The notes: generated by a model from the sequence alone, not told the origin. A DNA stretch of 64,000 bases from Symbiodinium microadriaticum (GCA_001939145.1 LSRX01000134.1:148215-212214), one strand, 5' to 3'; numbered from the stretch's first letter, positions 53,031-63,869 are shown. Numbers and translations are program-made.

Positions 53031-53827
53031 TAAGGGGGGCTATGACGGTTTGTAGAACGGATCTAGAACGCCTTCGGATTTGAAGTTTGAGCTGCGCTGA
53101 GGGTTTCAGGGTGGAGGGCTATAGGGGTTTTTAAGGGGGTCAAAGCTTTTGCGGTTTTGCGAAGCAGGTTTTTAGCTGTGTCGGTGGAGTTGCACGGCGT
53201 TTTTTTAGAGGGTTTTCCCGCGACCAAGACCTGAGACTAAGCTCGAAAAGGTTTAGGGGTTTAGGGTTTAGGTGTTTGCAGGCCCCCGGCGGGGCCAAAT
53301 CTCACAAAACTCGAGCCTCGACCCTAAACCCTAAGCCCAAGAATGCCCGTTGCAAGGCTCCTTTGTAAGCCCCAATAGAACATGCAGGATGGCAGGGAGC
53401 CGAGAGTAAACCAGGGGGCTGTGGTCTTAGAGTAGGGTTTCGGGGAGTAGGGGCCTTCGTAGGATTCACAAAGGTTCGAGGAATTCGGAATGGCGCTTTA
53501 GAGAATGCCAGACCTTAAACTCCTAAACCCTGAAGCCTAAGCCCTGAAGCCCCAAACTGGCTGAGGACTTCGGGTGCCCCTAACTGTCCAGAAACATATT
53601 AGCCTTGACCAGGGCGTCCTATGCGGGGACTGTAGCCCTTACTATCAAGTCCACATGCGTGGGTGGTGGCTGCGTGGACGTTTGCGTGGGGGCTGTGGTG
53701 GCGGTGGTGGCCAAAACGCACAGAGCAACCCGAAACCTTCGAGAACGCACGTTTGACGCCAATCCGAAGTCTGACACCTCAGTGCGCTTTACAGGGTGCT
53801 GGGGGTTTCGGCGGTTCTGCCCAAGGT

Positions 53828-54358
53828 TCAGGGGCGTATAGGGTTCTGGAATCGTTGTTTGAGCTGGACAATCAATCTGTCGTGCGTTTTGCCATTGTGC
53901 CGAACACATTTCCGCACCTCCTGAAGCTTGGCCCGCATCTCAGCTGTGAGCTCGTCATGTGTCCGCTGAGGACGAAGTGGGCCACTAAATTACCAGGCTT
54001 CCAAGGTCATGGCACCCATTCTGTGGAAAAGAGGTCTCCAGTGAGACTTATCCTCGCAGGTCCAGCCGCACTTGGTGCACAACCATGTCGTCACTTTCTG
54101 CTGCTTCTTTTACATGCATTTCTCTCGTTCAAAGAGCACTACATTCTCCAGCGCCGTTGCTAGTTCGCCGGAATGGCGGCGCTGAAGAACCACGCATTGG
54201 CCAAACTCTTCTTTGACAGCCTTCAGATGCTCTGAATCATCCAAGAGGTCTTTCAGAAGCTGGCCATTGCGAGCCTTTTTCTTCGGCGCATGTCTGTGTC
54301 GGTGCCTGTGCCTGTATTTTCTAAAGTCTCCAGCTATGATGCGTCCTGCTACGTCGCA
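53828..54358 (-). pseudogene. Decayed zinc-ribbon-like coding sequence
   Basis: One minus-strand frame from 54358 to 53831 is coding-like throughout but broken by TAA at 54110-54112 and TAA at 53990-53992. It is bounded by TAG at 54359-54361 and TGA at 53828-53830. The first part has H-R-H-R-H-R-H-A-P-K-K-K-A-R and then K-D-L-L-D-D-S-E-H-L. The middle has W-L-C-T-K-C-G-W-T-C, a C-x2-C zinc-ribbon-like start. The last part has H-D-E-L-T-A-E-M-R-A-K-L-Q-E-V, suggesting a helix. No family name is offered. It lies in a myosin intron. Confidence 0.6.
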
Positions 54359-54659
54359 CTACTCTCACTTGCACAATTGTTAGTCCACGCATTACCCGCT
54401 GCATACTCATCAATGTGCACGCAAACATAAGATAAGACAAAATGGCTTCATGCACACATGTGCGTTTTGAGGCCCTTGAAAAACGCAGCTCAACAGGATG
54501 GAAGAACTGCCTTGTGGGTCCCTACGAAAACGCACGCGTGGACAATGGGGTGCGTGGACGGTTGCGTGCCCTGCGTGGACAAACACATGCGTGGACAAGA
54601 CACAATTAGCGCCTCGACCATGTACTTTCCCAAACCTTCCCCAAATCCCCGAATGAAGG

Positions 54660-54722
54660 AATATATATATATATATATAGATATAAGTATATATATATAT
54701 AATTATATATATATATATATAC
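54660..54722. repeat. (TA)n microsatellite
   Basis: Alternating TA. Confidence 0.97.
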
Positions 54723-54849
54723 ATCTTACTAAACCCTAAACCCCAAACCCCAAACCCTAAAACTATAACAGGACCCCTAAATATGATTTAAGGGAAGGTG
54801 TGGGCTCCTTCTCCAGCACATGAGCACTTAAGGTCCTTAAGGCTCTATG

Positions 54850-55075
54850 GTTTTGGTTCTCTAAATAAGGGCTCCTTTTTTGGAATCCCTTTTTATATGG
54901 TTAGTTCTCTAAGTTAGGGTCCCTTTTTTAGGATCCTTTAGTTACTCTGAATTAGGGCCCCTTTTTTAGGATCCTTTTTTCATATAGTTCTCTAAGTTAG
55001 GGTCCCTTTTTTAGAATCCTTTTTTATAAGGGTGCCGTAGACCTAAAAAGGGACCCTAATTTAGAGAACTCCCCA
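54850..55075. repeat. Short array of TTCTCTAAATTAGGGTCCCTTTTTTAG units
   Basis: Four or five degenerate units of AGTTCTCTAAGTTAGGGTCC followed by CTTTTTTAGGATCC. The last is inverted (GGGACCCTAATTTAGAGAAC). Related single units occur at 12230-12310, 24417-24470 and 57760-57830. Confidence 0.8.
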
Positions 55076-55960
55076 TATGTCAACGTAGGATTTAATGTCA
55101 GGGTCTCAGGGCCTTCTCTAGTTTATGCGGGCCGCGACAGTGAGGATGTGTTCCTGTTGCGCTATGGTTTAACTCGAAGCTGTGTGTTCTCTGGGATTTC
55201 GACAGCTGAATGTCTGACATCATTGTCATGCGCCCCCCAACACCCCAAGATCACCTTAGAAACTCTACCAACACATAACAACTAGCCTGGGGAAGGGCGG
55301 GCTGAAATGATAACAATCTAATGACGATGAAGATTATCACGGCGATCGGCGATAACGGCATCGATGAACGTGACGACGACAGGGGTGGTGCCGGTGGTAA
55401 AGGTTGCTATTGCGCGGTTGTGCTGACAGTGGTATAGAGGGATAACAGCAAACAAAGTCAAACTTCCCAGGAACGAATGCCCATCGCCACCGTCATCGTC
55501 CGTCATCATCACCGGCTTCTGCATCACCACTCAGAATCACCCAATGCATGTCCATTATTGTAACAACAAGGTTATTGCCATTGTAGATTACGCTGCTTAG
55601 TCCTCCCCTGATCACGATCGTCATCATCATCTCTAACCCTAGGCTTCCAAGGACCTTATAGTTAGGGCCCTAGACCCCTTAAGGACCCAATAATAAGGTC
55701 CCTGGACGCGTAGGGTAAGCCATCAACAACACACACCAACTGTGCACCGATCTCGAGCGACGCTCACTCAACGCTCCGACCCATGGCAAGGTTCTTGCTA
55801 AGGGATTTACTTAAATGACATGCCTTCACAAGAGCCCAGAACCCTAAAAACCCTAAAAACCCTAAACACCCTAAAAACCTTAAAAACCCTAAAAACCTTA
55901 AAAACCCTAAAACCCCTAAAAAAACCCTTAAAAGCCCTAAAGTCTCAAGTCTCTGAGGAC

Positions 55961-56013
55961 CTTGCAAGCAGGAGTTGATGCGCTAGATCAGCCACTTGAA
56001 GAGGCGGCCGTAC
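55961..56013 (-). CDS. Myosin motor gene, exon YGRLFKWLI-stop-RINSCL
   Basis: 53 nt after a CTCAG acceptor, with a GT donor. Reads Y-G-R-L-F-K-W-L-I, then an in-frame TAG (55985-55983), then R-I-N-S-C-L-Q. This matches Y-x-R-L-F-x-W-L-V-x-x-I-N in myosin heads, with the stop where a charged residue is usual. Phases match both neighbours. Confidence 0.75.
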
Positions 56014-56019
56014 CTGAGC

Positions 56020-56123
56020 AAACAAGAACCCTAAGCCCTGAGGCCCCAATTTAGGGTTTAGGGTTTAGGGGTTTAGGGGTTTAGGGGTTTAGGGTTTAGG
56101 GTTTGATGAAACAAGAACCCTAA
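56020..56123. repeat. TTTAGGG block between 15-bp direct repeats
   Basis: AAACAAGAACCCTAA at 56020-56034 and 56109-56123 flanks about 70 bp dominated by TTTAGGG. The left copy lies 6 bp from the acceptor-side edge of the exon at 56013. Confidence 0.85.
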
Positions 56124-56202
56124 AAGCGCAGTTTAGGGCTTTAGGGCACCTGGGAGGTTGAGCTCCGTATCTGTGTACCTCTACTTAGGCCTGGAGGGGT
56201 CC

Positions 56203-56330
56203 TATGTCTAGGACATTTTCAGGTAGGTAGCTATAGGAACCTTATAGAAGGTCTATACACCTTATCGAAGCCTTATGGAAGCCCTATATACCCTGAACTC
56301 CCCACCTGAAGTTTCCTTTAACTCTGCAGG
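56203..56330 (-). repeat. Dispersed repeat, copy 2
   Basis: Reverse-complement partner of 19450-19555. Confidence 0.75.
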
Positions 56331-56620
56331 TACTTACGAAGTCGGTGCAAAATGGGCGCATGTACTCTTAGGGTACCACCCACCAGGGCAGCTGACAAAC
56401 TCCCACAACAAGACACACAAGAAACAGCAAAAAACACAAACACACACACACACACACACACACAGAGCTAAACCCTAAACCCTAAACCCTGAACCTTAAA
56501 GCCTTAACCCTAAACCCTAAACCTCGAAAGCCTGATGACCTAACAAAAAAAACAAAGATTCGACATCCCAGTGGAACTCTCCTGGAGCCGGGGCTTCCCC
56601 TTCATCGTTCATTCTACTTC

Positions 56621-56739
56621 CCAGACCGCCGGAAGGATCTAAAAAATAGATCCCTTAATTTGGGACTCTATACTACTAAGGGTACTTTAAAGGAACTCCC
56701 TTTGGGGATCTATTTTTTAGATCCTTCCGGTGGTCTGGG
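56621..56739. mobile_element. MITE-like palindrome, family E, next to a gap
   Basis: Terminal inverted repeats of about 33 bp: CCAGACCGCCGGAAGGATCT at the left and the complement of CCCAGACCACCGGAAGGATC at the right, each followed by AAAAAATAGATCCC. The right end abuts the run of N. Confidence 0.9.
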
Positions 56740-56740
56740 T

Positions 56741-56909
56741 NNNNNNNNNNNNNNNNNNNNNNNNNNNNNNNNNNNNNNNNNNNNNNNNNNNNNNNNNNNN
56801 NNNNNNNNNNNNNNNNNNNNNNNNNNNNNNNNNNNNNNNNNNNNNNNNNNNNNNNNNNNNNNNNNNNNNNNNNNNNNNNNNNNNNNNNNNNNNNNNNNNN
56901 NNNNNNNNN
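56741..56909. other. Assembly gap (169 N)
   Basis: Run of N. Telomere-like repeats with an approximately 66-bp tandem period follow at 56910-57040. Confidence 1.
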
Positions 56910-57440
56910 TAGGGTTTGGGGTTTTGGGGTTTTAGGGGTTAGGGCTGTAGGGTATAAAGGGTTTAGGGTTTAGGGTTTGGGGTTTTGGGGTTTTAGGGTT
57001 TAGGGCTGTAGGGTATAAAGGGGTTTAGGGTTTAAGTTTTGGCATCGCAAAACGAGAGGTCAAAAAGCCAGGGCCTCCCTAAAGCTTGCGTATGCAGCCT
57101 CCCTATGTTTTTTTTGTTGGGCTTAGCCAAAAATTAGGGGTCCTATATATCATCCTATAAAGTAACCCGAACACGGAACTGCAACCCTACCGGGCCCTAA
57201 AAGAACCTACATTTTTGTTAAGGGCTCCTTCTTCTTATTTTTACTTGCCAAGGTCCTCGCAAACATGGGCTTATGTGGGGGTTGAGTCGGGGTTGAGGAG
57301 AGCCCTTATAGTAGCCTTACAGAAACCGTGTGGAAACCCTCATAGATCCCGTTGAGGAACCCCAAAAGGGCTTATGGTTTAATTAGGACTGAGGGTGAAG
57401 CGCTTTCACCTTCTTTAAAGCCTGAGTCTGAGTAGGTGGC

Positions 57441-57513
57441 AGAAGCCGGGCGACTGCATCCGCTGCGGCTTTCGCCTGCGTCGCCGTGCGATTTGCCTGC
57501 GTCACATCTCTGC
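57441..57513 (-). CDS. Myosin motor gene, exon TQAKAAADAVARLL
   Basis: 73 nt, AG acceptor and GC donor. Reads R-D-V-T-Q-A-N-R-T-A-T-Q-A-K-A-A-A-D-A-V then A-R-L and two bases. This corresponds to x-Q-A-x-x-A-R-D-A-L-A-K-x-x-Y. It joins in phase to L-Y-G-R-L-F. Confidence 0.68.
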
Positions 57514-58159
57514 CTTGGCAGTAGGGTTTAGAGTTTAGGGGTTTAGGGTTTAGAGTTTAGAGTTTACGGTTTAGGGGTTTAGGGGTCTAGAGTTTAGGGG
57601 TTTAGGGTTTAGGAGTTGGGTCAGCAACCCTACACCCAAACGCCCGACGCTCTGCCTCATCATATGCTGAACTCTTACATGTGGCTCCTTCTGAAAACCA
57701 AACTCACGGTTGAGGTAATTAAACGAAGAAACACGTGAATCATTTTGTAGGTAGTCCTCTACATAGGGTCCTTTTTGGGGAGTCCTTTTTATAAGGGTGC
57801 CGTATTGTTCTAGGGACCCGACTTTAGTCTACCCATGCCGAGCCCTTATAGTACCTTCTTCGACGCCCTATAGAAACCCTATAGATCCCTTTAAGGGACC
57901 CAAAAATAAGGTTTGCAGCGGTTTTGGTTTACTCGGGTTGCAATTAAGGAAGGTTAAAGCAGGTATCTATTATCTTTGTTTGGTTGCACATGGGCTGCGT
58001 CGATTGGTTTATGGGCATATGTACTAAACCCTAAACCCTAAACCCTATAAGCCCTATAAGCCCTATGAGCCCTACAAGCCCTAAACCCTAAATCCTAAAC
58101 CCTAAACCCTATAAACCCTAAACCCTAGGAGGTTTTACATGGGCCCAGAGAAACCAAGC

Positions 58160-58184
58160 CTTTCGGCTGCCTATCAATGCCCTG
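58160..58184 (-). CDS. Myosin motor gene, exon QGIDRQPK
   Basis: 25 nt if the TTGCAG at 58185-58190 is the acceptor. The frame continues upstream as N-T-V-A-K-L-C-L-Q, which also fits the family spacing, so the true start may be near 58208. GC donor. The final base completes a glycine codon with the exon at 57513. The motif is variable in myosins, so the call rests on position and phase. Confidence 0.5.
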
Positions 58185-58227
58185 CTGCAAGCAGAGCTTG
58201 GCGACAGTGTTTCCGGGAAGGAGGATT

Positions 58228-59813
58228 TAGAGATTTCAGGAAGATTTTGGGTTTAAGGAAGATTTTGGGTTTAAGGAAGATTTTGGGATTTCAGGACGAT
58301 TTTGGGTTTAAGGAAGATTTTGGGTTTAAGGAAGATTTTGGGATTTCAGGACGATTTTGGGTTTAAGGAAGATTTTGGGTTTAAGGAAGATTTTGGGATT
58401 TCAGGACGATTTTGGGTTTAAGGAAGATTTTGGGTTTAAGGAAGATTTTGGGATTTCAGGACGATTTTGGGTTTAAGGAAGATTTTGGGTTTAAGGAAGA
58501 TTTTGGGATTTCAGGACGATTTTGGGTTTAAGGAAGATTTTGGGTTTAAGGAAGATTTTGGGATTTCAGGACGATTTTGGGTTTAAGGAAGATTTTGGGT
58601 TTAAGGAAGATTTTGGGATTTCAGGACGATTTTGGGTTTAAGGAAGATTTTGGGTTTAAGGAAGATTTTGGGATTTCAGGACGATTTTGGGTTTAAGGAA
58701 GATTTTGGGTTTAAGGAAGATTTTGGGATTTCAGGACGATTTTGGGTTTAAGGAAGATTTTGGGTTTAAGGAAGATTTTGGGATTTCAGGACGATTTTGG
58801 GTTTAAGGAAGATTTTGGGTTTAAGGAAGATTTTGGGATTTCAGGACGATTTTGGGTTTAAGGAAGATTTTGGGTTTAAGGAAGATTTTGGGATTTCAGG
58901 ACGATTTTGGGTTTAAGGAAGATTTTGGGTTTAAGGAAGATTTTGGGATTTCAGGACGATTTTGGGTTTAAGGAAGATTTTGGGTTTAAGGAAGATTTTG
59001 GGATTTCAGGACGATTTTGGGTTTAAGGAAGATTTTGGGTTTAAGGAAGATTTTGGGATTTCAGGACGATTTTGGGTTTAAGGAAGATTTTGGGTTTAAG
59101 GAAGATTTTGGGATTTCAGGACGATTTTGGGTTTAAGGAAGATTTTGGGTTTAAGGAAGATTTTGGGATTTCAGGACGATTTTGGGTTTAAGGAAGATTT
59201 TGGGTTTAAGGAAGATTTTGGGATTTCAGGACGATTTTGGGTTTAAGGAAGATTTTGGGTTTAAGGAAGATTTTGGGATTTCAGGACGATTTTGGGTTTA
59301 AGGAAGATTTTGGGTTTAAGGAAGATTTTGGGATTTCAGGACGATTTTGGGTTTAAGGAAGATTTTGGGTTTAAGGAAGATTTTGGGATTTCAGGACGAT
59401 TTTGGGTTTAAGGAAGATTTTGGGTTTAAGGAAGATTTTGGGATTTCAGGACGATTTTGGGTTTAAGGAAGATTTTGGGTTTAAGGAAGATTTTGGGATT
59501 TCAGGACGATTTTGGGTTTAAGGAAGATTTTGGGTTTAAGGAAGATTTTGGGATTTCAGGACGATTTTGGGTTTAAGGAAGATTTTGGGTTTAAGGAAGA
59601 TTTTGGGATTTCAGGACGATTTTGGGTTTAAGGAAGATTTTGGGTTTAAGGAAGATTTTGGGATTTCAGGACGATTTTGGGTTTAAGGAAGATTTTGGGT
59701 TTAAGGAAGATTTTGGGATTTCAGGACGATTTTGGGTTTAAGGAAGATTTTGGGTTTAAGGAAGATTTTGGGATTTCAGGACGATTTTGGGTTTAAGGAA
59801 GATTTTGGGTTTA
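58228..59813. repeat. 55-bp tandem array, 29 copies
   Basis: The unit is one 19-bp variant (GGGATTTCAGGACGATTTT) plus two 18-bp monomers (GGGTTTAAGGAAGATTTT). TTTCAGG recurs every 55 bp from 58236 to 59776 with almost no variation. The period is not a multiple of three, so no frame stays open. It ends at an N (59814). Confidence 0.97.
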
Positions 59814-59814
59814 N

Positions 59815-60911
59815 GGGTTTAAGTTTAAAGTTTAGGGTTTATAAGGGCTTAAGTTTAAAGTTTAGGGTGTAAGTTTAAAGTTTAGGGTTTAGGGTTCCTT
59901 TAAGGAAGCCTTTTAAGACGCCTTTTGACTTTAAAGGACTATGGGGTTAGGGTGTTGAGGTATCGTAAGGGCAGCAAATACCTGGTACCTTTGTAGGGTT
60001 TGGGGCTTTGTGGTCTAAGGTTGAAAACTGATAGGATTTAGAGTCGAATATGGGAACCTGATTAAGAAACCCTGGGTCTTTAGGGCCGGGGCTTCATAAT
60101 CAAGATCCTACATTAGGTTTGTTTAGGGTTGGAGGCTTGGAGTGTGGCATTCTGGGGCTTAGGGTCTCAAGAATTGGGGCTTGGCGGTTTAGGCTTATGG
60201 CCTTGACCCCTGCGTACGGCGCCAGCAAAGAAATGAACGACCTTAGCCTCTAACAAAATCTAAGCCGCAAGCACCGCGACATACCTATAGCAGTTGAAAA
60301 GCCTTGAAGTACACACGCCGTAAGTTGCGAAGTCAGGAGGGTGGCAGATAATGTCATGATGAGTTTAGACGCCTGCGGAGGAAGTCCAAACCAACGGTGC
60401 GGCCCAAACACTCATCTAATCTAAGGAACTCGTCGCGCAAAGATTCTGCAATATGGTTCTTCACCGCACAGCAACTATGCCAAATTTTGTCGGGCACGAA
60501 GATTCTAAGTCTCAGGGCGGTGTAGAGTTTGGGGCTTCGGGTTTAGGTTGCTGCTGGAAGCAAAACGATACCTGTCCCATTGAGATACCAGAAACCAACG
60601 CTCTCGCAACTTTACCTAAACCTGAAGGGTGCAAGGTTCACCATTCCCGAAAGCTCTACGCGCATCCAACTCCTGCTGCTAGTGTACGGAACTCCAACAA
60701 TGTTAACCTAATTTTGCAAGATTTGGGAGTGCGAGCGAAAGGCAATGGATCATTGATTGCATTGGAGATTACATGTTTTGAGAGGCCGGACATGCGACCT
60801 TTACTCTTTGGAGAGTGTCTCTTGCTTGAGCAGATTCCTGCGCGACTGCATGTACAGCATTTGCGACCAGGAAAACTTCAAATAGACCAAATCACCCTGC
60901 TTGATACACTG
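59815..60911. other. Telomere-like DNA and 3' flank of repeat-protein copy 2
   Basis: TTTAGGG variants at 59815-59900. Unique GC-balanced DNA at 60230-60900 contains a minus-strand open stretch (A-E-S-L-R-D-E-F-L-R-L-D-E-C-L, around 60360-60450). This may be the decayed 3' part of the neighbouring intronless gene. Confidence 0.5.
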
Positions 60912-62378
60912 CTACACATTCTGCAGCTGATCCTGAACGGCACTACTGTCCCCGCCAGCCCGAGGATAACCCCAGGTGACGACGCGTCCACTGGCAAGAA
61001 TGGCAGCAAAAGCCAAATCACCGGCCTGGATTTGCCGAACATTCTTCAGCTGTGCCTGAACATCGCTGCTGTCGCCACCATAGCGAGCATCGCCCCAAGT
61101 CACGACGGATCCATCGTCAAGAACAGCAGAAAAAGCTCCATGAGAGGATTGGACCTGTCGCACATTGTTAAGCTGATGCTGGACATAGCTGCTGTCACCA
61201 CCATCGTTAGCCCGACCCCAGCTTACGATAGTTCCATCAGGCAGAATTGCAGCAAAAGCACCTGAGGAGGCTTGGATCTGCTGCACATTTTTCAGCTGTT
61301 CCTGCACAGCACGACTGTCACCACCAGAGCCGGCTGCGCCCCAGGTCACGACAGATCCATCGCCAAGAATCGCCGCGAAAGCAGTGCCAAAAACGCCATG
61401 ACAGACTTGGATCTGTTGCACATTCTTCAGCTGCTCCTGCACAGGACTACTGTCACCACCATCTGGAAAATCGCCCCAGGTGACGACACATCCACTGTCG
61501 ATGATGGCAGCAAAAGCGGCTCCCGAAGCCTGAATGTGCTGCACGTTCGTCAACTGAGCCTGCACAGCACTACTGTTACCACCAGCACGAGAGAAACCCC
61601 AAGTCACGACAGATCTATCCTCCAGGATAGCAGCAAAAGCGTGGCTCGAGGCTTGGATCTGCTGCACATTCTTCAGCTGATCCTGCACAGCACTGCTGTC
61701 ACCACCATCCTCAGGAGCACCCCAGGTCACGACCGATCCATCTTGAAGAACGGCTGCGAAAGCCCTGCCAGAGGATTGTATTTGCTGCACATTCTTCAGC
61801 TGATCATGCACAGCACTACTGTCTCCACCAGCGTTAAAATGACCCCAGGTCATGACAGTTCCATTACCAAGAATAGCAGCAAACGCGCGGCCACTGGCTT
61901 GGATCTGCTGGACATCCTTCAGCTTGGCCTGCACCGCACTACTGTCACCCCCAGAGCTGGCATCACCCCAAGTCACGACCGATCCACTTGCAAGAATGGC
62001 CGCAAAAGCGGACCGAGTGGCTTGTATCTGTTCTACATTCTGCAACTGATTCTTGACACCACTACAATCACCACCAGTTTCAGGAGCACCCCAGGTCGCG
62101 ACGGACCCATCGCCAAGGATAGCCGCAAATGACAGCTGTGAGGCTAGAGCTTGACTTCGGCTGACGTGCAGGGTCAGCGAATCACCGTTCTGCACATTGC
62201 AATCGTTGATCGTCGCAGATGCATCTAGAACCCTGCCGGACGAGTCTACCAGGCGCCCTTTCCCAACTGCAAGCGCGCTCTGCGCCCGAAGCTTGAACGA
62301 TCCCACCTCTTCATGCAAGCTTCCTTGCACAGCCACTGTCCTGCCACTAAGTAACCCAACGTTCACAGTAAGTGACAT
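60912..62378 (-). CDS. Ubiquitin-like + RCC1-type repeat protein, copy 2
   Basis: 488 residues, ATG at 62378 and TAG stop at 60912, no introns. Residues 1 to about 72 form a ubiquitin-like domain: V-G-L-L-S-G-R-T-V-A, then V-G-K-G-R-L-V-D-S-S-G-R-V-L, then I-N-D-C-N-V-Q-N-G-D-S-L-T-L-H-V, comparable to the T-L-S-D-Y-N-I-Q-K-E-S-T-L-H-L-V end of ubiquitin. Ten repeats of about 41 residues follow, with S-V-V-T-W-G and G-G-D-S-S-A-V-Q cores. The sixth has a 4-residue insert. The frame ends at a CAG-to-TAG change in the tenth repeat (N-V-stop), so the protein is truncated mid-repeat. There is no HECT or kinase domain, so any ubiquitin-pathway role is inference. It lies in the myosin gene intron, same strand. 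Confidence 0.9.
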   Translation of the reverse strand: MSLTVNVGLLSGRTVAVQGSLHEEVGSFKLRAQSALAVGKGRLVDSSGRVLDASATINDCNVQNGDSLTLHVSRSQALASQLSFAAILGDGSVATWGAPETGGDCSGVKNQLQNVEQIQATRSAFAAILASGSVVTWGDASSGGDSSAVQAKLKDVQQIQASGRAFAAILGNGTVMTWGHFNAGGDSSAVHDQLKNVQQIQSSGRAFAAVLQDGSVVTWGAPEDGGDSSAVQDQLKNVQQIQASSHAFAAILEDRSVVTWGFSRAGGNSSAVQAQLTNVQHIQASGAAFAAIIDSGCVVTWGDFPDGGDSSPVQEQLKNVQQIQVCHGVFGTAFAAILGDGSVVTWGAAGSGGDSRAVQEQLKNVQQIQASSGAFAAILPDGTIVSWGRANDGGDSSYVQHQLNNVRQVQSSHGAFSAVLDDGSVVTWGDARYGGDSSDVQAQLKNVRQIQAGDLAFAAILASGRVVTWGYPRAGGDSSAVQDQLQNV

Positions 62379-62895
62379 ACTTGTAGCTCAATGGCAAAGC
62401 CGGCAGTCCGAACGCCAGATGTTGGTAGCATTGGATCCAAGAACATCTGAAAGCCCGCCGAATATGCTGCTGCTGCTGCAGCTGCAGCTTCGAGTATCGT
62501 GGCCCCTTCCAAAAGCCTTCCGCTGTGACATCTCAAACATGTAGACACACAGAGTCGTCTGGCCTAACGAACCCTAAACCCAACAAACCCTAAACCCTGA
62601 ACCCCTAAACCCCCAAACCCTAAACCCAACTAACCCTAAACCCTAAACCCCAAAACCCCCAACCCCCAAACCTCCAAACCCCCAAAACCCCCAAACCCAA
62701 AACCCTTAATGATGCGTCAGCTGCAACACAAGGGCCCCGAGCCGAAAGATGCCACATGCCACACACTCCGAACCCTAGGTAACTCCGCTTTAGGGCTTAG
62801 GGCTTAAGGATGTATTTCAAGCTACCATAATAAAGAAACCATATATACAAATCTAAACAAATGAATAAATAAACAAATAAATAAAAATACATATG

Positions 62896-62929
<34 letters not shown>

Positions 62930-63869
62930 CAGAGAGACCCCTATTCTGGTATCTGAAATTAGAAACCCTTAGCAAGAATCCTCCGTAGCATAACAGGGAT
63001 CTACAGTAAATAGCATGGTTTTCGTATGATTATGGTAACTTAAACTTAGTGGCTGAACAAGAACCCAAAGTAACGCCTGCATGGCCCCGTCCCTGCACTC
63101 TGCCAGGCCTGCCTCATTAATCTCGAAACCTTCCAACATTTATGGTAGGCCGGGTTATGCAAAATTGTATTATGTTGTATTATGTCATATCCTATTTATG
63201 TTATGACAGTATCTTAACACATCATTTGGCCCTGTAATTTTAAGCTATAGTCTGTTGTATTCGATTCTGTATTCTATTCTATTCTATTCTATTCGATTCT
63301 ATTCTATTCTATTCTATTACATTACATCATAAAGGAAACCCACCAAATTCTGCACAGCTGAAAATCCGGGCAGCTCACAACAAGGCTTTCCTCTACCCTG
63401 GCTCTTCGCCGATTTTTAGGAGCTGGGGTTTAGGATTCAGGGTTTTAGCCAATGTTGATGGCCTCTACGGTTTAGGGTTTAGGGTTTTTGGGGCTTAGGG
63501 TTTAGGGTTTAGGGTTTAGGGTTGTCTATGAGCATCCTAAGACAAGGCCGGCACATGCCGGCACCACAGGAAAGCTCGGTGGACGTCTGGTATAGACGCC
63601 GCGCATGTGGTTGTTGTTTGTTCACTGCCTACCCTCTATACCTCCATGGTAACACTCACTTTCTGCTGTCTAGCGTATTTCTAAACATGAGACCCCAAAA
63701 CCCTGCGACATATACTTTAAACCTGAACCCCTTTAAGCCCCAAACCCAAAACCCTAAACGCCCAAGCCCCAAACCCAAAAACCCTCAGCCATGCACCCCT
63801 AAACCCTGAATTTCCTTAAATGCTATGAACCATCCTGTGCCCCTCATAGCACACGACTCTGAACCCCAC
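62379..63869. other. 5' flank of copy 2, telomere-like DNA and microsatellites
   Basis: Unique DNA at 62379-62560, with CTG-rich sequence and a weak spliced-leader-like stretch just before the ATG. CCCTAAA variants at 62568-62705, AT/GA microsatellites at 62860-62935, ATTCT pentamers at 63268-63320, and TTTAGGG at 63465-63525. A possible exon-like reading (E-C-R-D-G-A-M-Q-A-L) at 63073-63109 is unassigned. Confidence 0.55.

Noticed and set aside
53570..53640. DALVKANMFLDS reading as the myosin RDALAK segment
   Set aside because: Out of order; the segment at 57441-57513 fits with correct phases.
56540..56620. MNDEGEAPAPGEFHWDV reading as a myosin exon
   Set aside because: It lies upstream of the YGRLF exon, so the order would be wrong for the position it resembles.
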